The translations under genes and the position numbers were made by a program. A stretch of DNA of 5,027 nucleotides from the NCBI GenBank assembly GCA_021841795.1, contig JAKCDN010000245.1, forward strand, positions 1 to 5,027. Reading direction: 5' to 3'. The notes beneath the pieces are model-generated. The model did no database searches, was not told where the DNA came from, and saw only the letters and a list, made by a program, of their open reading frames with translations. Positions 1-4,365 of the stretch are shown in pieces; the stretch's first letter is position 1; each line of letters starts with the position of its first letter. The stretch comes from Acidobacteriota bacterium. GTDB taxonomy: Bacteria; Acidobacteriota; Terriglobia; Terriglobales; Acidobacteriaceae.

Positions 1-1
1 T

Positions 2-163
2 GGCGCGATCAGCGTGCCATGGAACACGCGCACACTGGCACTGCGCTGGACGATGAGGCGCGACACGCCGCAGCTGAGCTACGAGCACACGGTAGCCGCG
101 TACAAGGCGGAGTATGCCCGCCGCTACAACACCCTGATGCACGGGCCGGATGGAGGAAAGTAG
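2..163 (+). CDS. C-terminal fragment of an unrecognised protein
   Basis: An open frame enters from the left edge and ends at TAG 161-163, giving 53 residues. Codons end mostly in G or C, as in the certain genes of this window, which supports real coding. The tail is rich in arginine and aromatic residues (it includes LALRWTMRRDTPQLSYEH and AAYKAEYARRYNTLM) and ends in the soft sequence HGPDGGK. No hydrophobic membrane segment or catalytic motif is visible in this piece. I do not recognise the family; the start and most of the protein lie outside the window. An overlapping frame starting at 19 is a shadow of it. The gene converges on the minus-strand inositol-phosphate synthase gene 615 bp away, and no strong plus-strand terminator directly follows the stop. 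Confidence 0.6.
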   Translation, partial: GAISVPWNTRTLALRWTMRRDTPQLSYEHTVAAYKAEYARRYNTLMHGPDGGK

Positions 164-239
164 ACACGGAAGCAGCGACGGCCGGCGCGGGCGGGGACGT
201 ATTTTCTGCACCGGGAATGGTGCGTTCCCGAGGGAATGG

Positions 240-345
240 GAGCGAAAAAATATTTTGGATAGATCCTGCAAATAAGTTATTTATTTTCAGATGTTTGCGC
301 AGAGGTAAATCGGCTAAAATTCCTATCATCAATGACTTATGGCCA
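240..345. other. AT-rich island with short palindromes
   Basis: By eye this block is much richer in A and T than the rest of the window. It includes AAAATATTTT near 247-256 and the inverted repeat AAATAA-G-TTATTT at 270-282. It sits between the stop of the left-edge gene and the convergent terminators. It could be a relic of transferred DNA, a binding site for a DNA-bending protein, or simply unconstrained sequence. No promoter with both -35 and -10 elements is convincing in it. Confidence 0.4.
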
Positions 346-580
346 GAATCTAGACAGCAAAGAAGTTACGGGCAGCGGTGGTGGCTGCGCTTCGTGGCCT
401 GGATGCCGTGTTTGCTGCTGACTGGTTCTATTGTGCGCCGGACGGGGAAAATTGTCGGCAAAGTTGGGGGGATATTTTTTGTGGGGTGCGACGATTTTAA
501 GCCGCTCGCACGTATCGTAGGCCGTGCTACGAGCTTGCGGAGGGATTGAGCGTGGAAAGCCGAGAGCAGTGAGGTGGTCT

Positions 581-609
581 CCCAGGTGCGCAGAAGCGAG
601 GCACCTGGG
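581..609. repeat. REP-like stem-loop (9-bp perfect stem)
   Basis: CCCAGGTGC at 581-589 and GCACCTGGG at 601-609 are exact reverse complements around an 11-base loop. A T:G pair can be added outside, and flanking GGT and ACC add partial complementarity. There is no T-run on either strand, so it is not a standard intrinsic terminator. Its location in a convergent gap and its compact GC-rich stem resemble repetitive extragenic palindromes. Only one copy is present in this window, so repetitiveness is not shown. Confidence 0.4.
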
Positions 610-641
610 GCAACCGGCCTTTGCGGTGAGTATGCATGGAT

Positions 642-668
642 CGGGGCCGGCGCCCGCTTTCTCTTTAT
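642..668 (+). terminator. Weak plus-strand terminator candidate
   Basis: CGGGGCCGGCGCCCG at 642-656 can fold into a short GC stem (CGGG with CCCG, plus one C:G pair across a bulged G). It is followed by a pyrimidine-rich tract CTTTCTCTTT. The stem is short and the T tract is interrupted. If it works it would end transcripts from the left-edge gene, but that needs a 3' untranslated region of nearly 500 bases. Low confidence. Confidence 0.25.
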
Positions 669-679
669 CCGGTGGCAGC

Positions 680-704
680 AAAAGGGGCCGCATGCAGCGG
701 CCCC
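680..704 (-). terminator. Intrinsic terminator of the DedA/ino1 unit
   Basis: GGGGCCGC (684-691) and GCGGCCCC (697-704) form a perfect 8-bp GC stem with the 5-base loop ATGCA. On the minus strand the stem is followed directly by TTTT (complement of 680-683). It lies about 75 bases past the stop codon of the synthase gene, the expected place for a rho-independent terminator. The U-tract is short, so termination may be incomplete. Confidence 0.7.
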
Positions 705-778
705 GCAGGTGAAGACAGGAATTGCAGGAAGCGTGAGCCGGCCGGCGCCCGGGCGGGCGGAGCGGCCGGACGCTGCGC

Positions 779-2161
779 TCAGTCGTAGTACTCGAGCCCG
801 AGGTGGGTGATGAGGTCCGCGCCCATGATGTGGCGCAGGGTGTTCTTGAGCTTCATGGACTGGATGAAGAGATCGTGCTCGGGGTAGAGCCCCTCGGCGG
901 TCTGGGGCGACTTGAGGTAGAAGCTGAGCCACTCCTGAATGCCGATGGAGCGAAGGCTGGGGGTGCGCTTGGCGAGATCGAGGAAGAGCACGAGGTCGAG
1001 CGCGATGGGAGCGGCGAGGATGGAGTCGCGGCAGAGGAAGTTGACCTTCAACTGCATGGGATAGCCGAGCCAGCCGAAGATGTCGATGTTGTCCCAGGCC
1101 TCTTTTTCGTCGCCGCGCGGCGGATAGTAGTTGATGCGGATTTTGTGGTAGATGTCGCTGTAAAGCTCGGGATACATGTCGGGCTGGAAGATGTATTCGA
1201 GCGAGCCGAGCTTGGACTCTTCCTTGGTTTTGAATGACTGCGGCTCGTCGAGGACTTCGCCGTCGCGGTTGCCGAGGATGTTGGTGGAGAACCAGCCTTT
1301 GACGCCCAGCATGCGCGCCTTGAATGCGGGGGCGAGCACGGTCTTCATGAAGGTCTGGCCGGTCTTGAAGTCCTTGCCGCAGATGGGGGCGGCGTTTTTC
1401 TTGGAGAGCTCGACCATGACGGGAAGATCGACGGTGAGGTTGGGCGCGCCGTTGGCGAAGGGCACGCCTTCCTTGAGGGCGGCGTAGGCGTAGATCTGCG
1501 AGGGCGCGATGGCGATGTCACTGGCTTCGAGGCCTTTTTCGAAGGCGGCGATGGAGCGGTGCACGGCGGTGGGCTCCATGAAGATCTCAGTCGAGCCGGC
1601 CCAGATCATGACGACGCGGTTCACCTTCTTTTTGAAGGCGCGGATATCGGCGATGACCTGCTGGGCAAGGTCCATCTTGTTCTTGCCCTTCTTGACGTGG
1701 GTGCCGTGGAGGCGCTTGACGTAGTAACTGTCAAAGACGGCAGGCATGGGCTTGATGGATTCGAGATAGGGCTTGAGCTTGCGCAGGATCTCCGGCTTCA
1801 GCACTTCAGCGTGCGCGGCGGCCTGATAGACGTTGTCCTCGAAGATGTCCCAGCCGGTGAAGACGATGTTGTCAAGATCGGCGAGGGGAACAAAGTCCTT
1901 GATGAGCGGAGAGGTGGCGTCGGTGCGCTTGCCGATGCGGATGGTGCCCATCTGCGTGAGCGAGCCGACGGGGCTGGCGAGGCCGCGGCGGATGGCCTCA
2001 ACGCCGGCGATCATGGTGGTGGCGACAGCGCCGAGGCCGACGACCATGACACCGAGTTTTCCCTTTGCGGGCTCGACTTTGGATGGGCGGGCCTTGCGCC
2101 GGGCGAGCTTATTTCCTGAGCGAACTGCAGCCGTTCTAGTGCTGGATTTTCTGGTTGCCAT
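779..2161 (-). CDS. ino1: Inositol-3-phosphate synthase (myo-inositol-1-phosphate synthase)
   Basis: This 460-residue enzyme converts glucose 6-phosphate to 1L-myo-inositol 1-phosphate using tightly bound NAD, the first committed step of inositol synthesis, in the cytoplasm. Visible motifs: a Rossmann glycine loop VVGLGAVATT (40-49), TGWDIFEDN (102-110), WAGSTEIFMEP (187-197), the lysine-containing KDFKTGQTFMK (263-273) in the region of the family's catalytic lysines, GWFSTNILGNRDG (289-301), and the C-terminal catalytic-domain stretch around GDEKEAWDN and RDSILAAP. The pattern resembles the archaeal-type synthases I recall more than the longer eukaryotic ones. Start: ATG at 2161-2159 with AGGAG (2167-2171) five bases upstream. 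Unusual is a lysine/arginine-rich leader of about 34 residues before the Rossmann fold. It lies 57 bp downstream of the DedA gene on the same strand and ends at a terminator. The family call is firm; exact catalytic residue equivalences were not checked. Confidence 0.93.
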   Translation of the reverse strand: MATRKSSTRTAAVRSGNKLARRKARPSKVEPAKGKLGVMVVGLGAVATTMIAGVEAIRRGLASPVGSLTQMGTIRIGKRTDATSPLIKDFVPLADLDNIVFTGWDIFEDNVYQAAAHAEVLKPEILRKLKPYLESIKPMPAVFDSYYVKRLHGTHVKKGKNKMDLAQQVIADIRAFKKKVNRVVMIWAGSTEIFMEPTAVHRSIAAFEKGLEASDIAIAPSQIYAYAALKEGVPFANGAPNLTVDLPVMVELSKKNAAPICGKDFKTGQTFMKTVLAPAFKARMLGVKGWFSTNILGNRDGEVLDEPQSFKTKEESKLGSLEYIFQPDMYPELYSDIYHKIRINYYPPRGDEKEAWDNIDIFGWLGYPMQLKVNFLCRDSILAAPIALDLVLFLDLAKRTPSLRSIGIQEWLSFYLKSPQTAEGLYPEHDLFIQSMKLKNTLRHIMGADLITHLGLEYYD

Positions 2162-2166
2162 GATGA

Positions 2167-2171
2167 CTCCT
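2167..2171 (-). promoter_or_regulatory. Ribosome binding site of ino1
   Basis: On the minus strand AGGAG precedes the ATG by five bases. It supports the start that includes the basic N-terminal leader; no internal start before the Rossmann loop has comparable support. Confidence 0.75.
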
Positions 2172-2218
2172 GTTTTTTTGAATCGTTGAAGATGATTGCG
2201 AAAACTGAGGGCGGGCGG

Positions 2219-2857
2219 CTAGGCTTCCGCGCCGGATTTTCTGCGCTGGATGTGAACCCAGAGGAACCAGGCGAAGAGGCCGGCGAGAGCCAGCTCCACG
2301 ACGAGATGGAAGCGATGGAAGGCTTGCTGCAAACGGGGATCGGTGTTCCACTGCCGGCCGAGCTTCATGCCGATCCAGGCGAGGCAGAAGTACCAGATGA
2401 ACGACCCGATGGTGGTGTAGATGTGGAAGCGGAGACGCGGCATTTTGCCGATGCCGGCGGGGAAGGCCACATAGGTTTGCACGAGGGGCAGCATACGTCC
2501 GGCGAGGATGGCGATGGAGCCGTACTTGAGAAAGAAGCTGGTCATGCGGTCGAGGTCGTGGCGGTTCATGAGGATCCACTTGCCGTAGCGCTCGACCAGC
2601 GGACGGCCGCCCCTGGCGCCGATCCAGTAGGCGATGGCCGAGCCCAGGTTGCATCCGAGGGCGCCGGCGGCGGCGACGAAGAAGAGGCTGAAGCGGCCGA
2701 GGTAAGCGAGATAGCCGGCGAACGGCAGGATGACTTCAGACGGGATGGGAATGCCCGAGGAGTTGAGGACGATGAGCCCCGCGATGCCGGCGTAGCCGCC
2801 TGCATTAATGATGCGGATGACAAGGAGGACGACGAGGGCGACGATTTTTTCGCTCAT
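2219..2857 (-). CDS. DedA-family (VTT-domain) inner-membrane protein
   Basis: A 212-residue multi-spanning membrane protein of the DedA/SNARE-associated family, whose members are linked to lipid-carrier and phospholipid translocation, membrane-potential upkeep and envelope stress tolerance. Hydrophobic segments appear at about 5-30, 43-65, 67-80, 112-132, 146-165 and 186-202, with a basic tail (HIQRRK). Family motifs are SSGIPIPSEVILPFAGYLA (33-51, with the conserved acidic residue E41) and GRMLPLVQTYVAFPAG (120-135), the re-entrant-helix signature. In that signature R121 is kept, but the second arginine usual six residues later is Q127. Start is ATG at 2857-2855; no good Shine-Dalgarno precedes it, and a TATACT box is only 10 bases upstream, so the message may be nearly leaderless. 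It is the first gene of a probable two-gene unit with ino1. The family call is firm, the substrate unknown. Confidence 0.9.
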   Translation of the reverse strand: MSEKIVALVVLLVIRIINAGGYAGIAGLIVLNSSGIPIPSEVILPFAGYLAYLGRFSLFFVAAAGALGCNLGSAIAYWIGARGGRPLVERYGKWILMNRHDLDRMTSFFLKYGSIAILAGRMLPLVQTYVAFPAGIGKMPRLRFHIYTTIGSFIWYFCLAWIGMKLGRQWNTDPRLQQAFHRFHLVVELALAGLFAWFLWVHIQRRKSGAEA

Positions 2858-2867
2858 GAGCGTACTC

Positions 2868-2873
2868 AGTATA
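2868..2873 (-). promoter_or_regulatory. Possible -10 box of the DedA/ino1 unit
   Basis: The minus strand reads TATACT here, a close match to the -10 consensus, ending 10 bases before the DedA start codon. No good -35 box is found 16-18 bases further upstream (the sequence there is C/T-rich), and no extended -10 TG is present. If used, transcription would start within a few bases of the ATG. Confidence 0.35.
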
Positions 2874-2929
2874 TAAGCCGGTTGAGGAGAAAAAGGGGTG
2901 AGAGCGAGAGAAGGACGTTAAATAATTGA

Positions 2930-2943
2930 TGCACACGTATGCA
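2930..2943. promoter_or_regulatory. Palindromic operator candidate, copy 1
   Basis: TGCACACGTATGCA is a 14-bp palindrome with one mismatched position pair (5 and 10), centred on ACGT. It shares ATGCACACGT with the minus strand of the second palindrome. The two centres are 33 bp apart, about three helical turns, so bound dimers would face the same side. It lies 73 bp upstream of the dedA start. The factor is unknown. Confidence 0.45.
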
Positions 2944-2957
2944 AGGAACGTGAAGGG

Positions 2958-2981
2958 AAAAATACACACGTGTGCATTTTT
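2958..2981. promoter_or_regulatory. Palindromic operator candidate, copy 2
   Basis: A 24-bp inverted repeat: AAAAAT at 2958-2963, the perfect 10-bp core CACACGTGTG at 2965-2974, and ATTTTT at 2976-2981. Only the 2964/2975 pair is mismatched. It could also fold as an AT-flanked hairpin and act as a bidirectional terminator, but no gene on either side transcribes into it, which favours an operator in the divergent region. Confidence 0.5.
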
Positions 2982-3118
2982 ACGCTTGAAGGACCGGACG
3001 GCGAGGAGAAGCGGAATCAGGGAACGCGAGCCGCAGCGGCGCGAGAGGTTTGGCGGCGCGCTCGCCGGGAACACATTGACCGTGACGCCCGCCGCCGCGC
3101 GCATGCCTGCCCTCTCTC

Positions 3119-3177
3119 TGCGGGCGCAGCGTGCGCGCGACCACGCGGACGGTAGCGGCGCTGCGCACGCGCCCGCA
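3119..3177 (+). promoter_or_regulatory. Strong stem-loop with T-rich tail in the hemQ leader
   Basis: TGCGGGCGC (3119-3127) pairs exactly with GCGCCCGCA (3169-3177). Inside, GTGCGC (3131-3136) pairs exactly with GCGCAC (3163-3168), leaving only a three-base bulge (AGC) on the 5' side. The 15 base pairs close a 26-base loop. The plus strand then reads TGTTCTTGTTA, a T-rich but interrupted tract. The arrangement looks like an attenuator or early terminator about 150 bases before the hemQ start. The GC-rich surroundings make chance pairing easier, so function is not established. Confidence 0.4.
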
Positions 3178-3320
3178 TGTTCTTGTTAGGATGAAGTGTG
3201 ATTTCCCGATCGCGGCTCATCGCGGGACCGGAGGTTCGGCCCGGCCGACAGATGGCGCCGTCGCACGAGCCGATCCAGTTCCGCACATCCGTCTGGCATG
3301 CCAGCACGCTGCACTGCACG

Positions 3321-3326
3321 AGGAGG
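3321..3326 (+). promoter_or_regulatory. Ribosome binding site deciding the hemQ TTG start
   Basis: A full AGGAGG is followed by five bases (TTCCG) and an in-frame TTG at 3332-3334. The two upstream in-frame alternatives, GTG 3131 and ATG 3191, lack a properly spaced Shine-Dalgarno. Family similarity begins right after the TTG. Confidence 0.75.
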
Positions 3327-3331
3327 TTCCG

Positions 3332-4162
3332 TTGCCTGATTTTCCGCCCGTACCGCTGACGCTCGAAGGCTCCGCTTTACTGCATCAGTTTTTCCGATTC
3401 GACTGGACCCGTTGGCGGTCCTGCGCGGAGGGCGAACGCCGGCAGATTGCCGCCGAGGCCTGCGATGCCATGCGCGCGCTGGAGCGCAGCGACAACGATG
3501 CGCCGGTGCGCACGGCGATCTACTCCGAACTCGGCCACAAGGGCGACCTGATCTTCGTGCACTTCCGCGATTCGTTCGAGGCGCTGAACCAGGCGGAGCT
3601 GGATCTGGCGCAGACAAGGCTCTTCGACTTTTTGACCCCGACCCACTCGTATGTCTCCGTGGTGGAGCTGGGGCTGTACGAGTCGAGCCGCAAGACCTAC
3701 GAGGCGGCGGAGGCGAAGGGTTTTGAGGCGCACTCGGCGGAGTGGAACGCGGAGATTGCAGCGTCACTGGCGCGGGGCGCCGAGGCCATGAAACCGCGGC
3801 TGTTCCCTGCGGTGCCGGAGAGCAAATATGTGTGTTTTTATCCGATGGACCGCAGGCGCGGCGAGCAGGCGAACTGGTACATGGTGCCGTTTGCGGAGCG
3901 GCAGCGCATGATGCACGACCACGGGATGATCGGGCGCCGCTACGGCGACCAGGTGAAGCAGATCATCTCGGGCTCGATCGGAATGGATGACTGGGAGTGG
4001 GGCGTGGATCTGTTTGCGGAAGATCCGGTGGTGTTCAAGAAGCTGATCTACGAGATGCGCTTCGACGAGGTGAGCGCAGTGTACGGGCTGTTCGGGCAGT
4101 TTTATATGGGGATCCGGCTGCCGGTGGAGAAGCTGGGAATGTGGCTGGAGGGCAAGCTCTGA
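3332..4162 (+). CDS. hemQ: Coproheme decarboxylase (HemQ/ChdC, chlorite dismutase-like fold)
   Basis: With the TTG start this is a 276-residue cytoplasmic enzyme that removes two propionate carboxyls from iron-coproporphyrin III to give heme b, using hydrogen peroxide, the last step of the coproporphyrin-dependent pathway. The sequence follows the Firmicutes-type family: VPLTLEGSALLHQFFRFDW at the N terminus (7-25), VCFYPMDRRRGEQANWYM (167-184), HDHGMIGRRYGDQVKQI (195-211), GSIGMDDWEWGVDLF (214-228) and EMRFDEVSAVYGLFGQFYMG (241-260). By family knowledge Y170 of the YPM motif is the catalytic tyrosine, H197 in HDHG the proximal heme ligand, and Q210 the conserved distal-side glutamine; all are present, so decarboxylase rather than chlorite dismutase activity is expected. 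It is somewhat longer than typical members (about 250), with extra length around residues 128-160. No other heme gene adjoins it. A start at GTG 3131 would add an unrelated arginine-rich leader. Confidence 0.92.
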   Translation: MPDFPPVPLTLEGSALLHQFFRFDWTRWRSCAEGERRQIAAEACDAMRALERSDNDAPVRTAIYSELGHKGDLIFVHFRDSFEALNQAELDLAQTRLFDFLTPTHSYVSVVELGLYESSRKTYEAAEAKGFEAHSAEWNAEIAASLARGAEAMKPRLFPAVPESKYVCFYPMDRRRGEQANWYMVPFAERQRMMHDHGMIGRRYGDQVKQIISGSIGMDDWEWGVDLFAEDPVVFKKLIYEMRFDEVSAVYGLFGQFYMGIRLPVEKLGMWLEGKL

Positions 4163-4183
4163 CACACGCCCGCGCCGACCTTG

Positions 4184-4225
4184 CACATTGCGCGTAAGAC
4201 ATCTTTGCCGTAGGCGCGCAATGTG
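4184..4225. repeat. Inverted repeat upstream of the antitoxin relic
   Basis: CACATTGCGCG (4184-4194) and CGCGCAATGTG (4215-4225) are exact 11-bp reverse complements separated by 20 bases. The right arm ends 9 bases before the ATG of the AbrB-like relic. Antitoxins of this kind commonly repress their own promoter through such repeats, so this may be the old operator. No T-run follows it on the plus strand, so it is a poor terminator for hemQ. Confidence 0.5.
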
Positions 4226-4234
4226 AGGCGATAG

Positions 4235-4360
4235 ATGACCACGCTTGCCGTCACCGCCCTGGGCCGGATCACGCTGAAGCAGGAGATGCCGCGGCATCTT
4301 GTCGCTCCGGCCGGAAAGCAACCGTGAAAACGATGCCCGGCGGGCAGGTCTTCTATCCTG
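4235..4360 (+). pseudogene. Truncated, frameshifted AbrB/MazE-type antitoxin relic
   Basis: ATG 4235 opens a 30-codon frame ending at TGA 4325-4327. Its start, MTTLAVTALGRITLK, closely matches the N-terminal swapped-hairpin beta strand of SpoVT/AbrB-domain antitoxins (typically MTT-[LI]-x-VTAKGQ-[IV]-TL). It continues EMPRHLVAPAGKQ, where family members usually have a leucine-rich stretch, HLG and a PG turn; the glycine after HL is missing. Shifting frame at about 4324 gives VKTMPGGQVFYPES, which looks like the next part of the same fold (a xxLPGGxVxL-like strand). A frameshift thus appears to have killed the gene. No toxin gene (PIN or MazF type) follows: endonuclease III begins straight after. 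A free-standing 30-residue peptide is possible but less likely. The family is recognised from short similarity only. Confidence 0.6.
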
Positions 4361-4365
4361 AATCC

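Larger units (their letters stand above)
164..778. other. Convergent intergenic region, no convincing gene
   Basis: This 615-bp stretch lies between two converging genes. Open frames cross it on both strands, but they have no credible start signal, no recognisable protein and no coding-like codon bias. It contains an AT-rich island (about 240-345) that differs clearly from the GC-rich surroundings, a G/T-rich tract near 440-500, a perfect 9-bp stem-loop at 581-609, a weak plus-strand terminator-like hairpin at 642-668 and a good minus-strand terminator at 680-704. Its length is more than two terminators need. A decayed gene or mobile-element remnant is possible, but I could not identify one. 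Confidence 0.6.
2858..3331. other. Divergent control region between dedA and hemQ
   Basis: This 474-bp stretch separates two diverging genes. Next to dedA are a possible -10 box and a purine-rich tract (about 2885-2915), followed by two ACGT-centred palindromes (2930-2943 and 2958-2981). The middle (about 2985-3110) is GC-rich without a recognised feature. Next to hemQ is a strong stem-loop (3119-3177) and then the hemQ ribosome binding site. The plus frame of hemQ stays open back to a GTG at 3131, but the extra 67 residues are arginine/alanine-rich and unlike the family, so I treat them as untranslated leader. No tRNA or known riboswitch was recognised. Confidence 0.6.

Noticed and set aside
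19..549. 176-codon plus-strand frame across the left edge and intergenic gap
   Set aside because: Its first part overlaps the better-supported gene tail in another frame, and the rest crosses the AT-rich island with no family likeness or ribosome binding site.
366..932. 188-codon minus-strand frame running past the ino1 end
   Set aside because: It spans the ino1 C-terminal region, the terminator and the stem-loop; composition is proline/arginine-rich shadow-like and nothing is recognisable.
803..2119. Long plus-strand frames opposite ino1 (803-1237, 1559-2119)
   Set aside because: Antisense shadows of a firmly identified gene, common in GC-rich DNA; acidic repetitive composition and no start signals.
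2186..2929. 247-codon plus-strand frame opposite dedA
   Set aside because: Very rich in glutamate, aspartate and glycine, as expected from the antisense of a membrane-protein gene; dedA is clearly the real gene.
2958..2981. Bidirectional intrinsic terminator
   Set aside because: The A-run/T-run flanks fit, but both neighbouring genes point away from it and the relation to the second palindrome fits an operator better.
3071..3110. Promoter with TTGACC as -35 for hemQ
   Set aside because: No -10-like hexamer at a proper spacing; the following sequence is solid GC.
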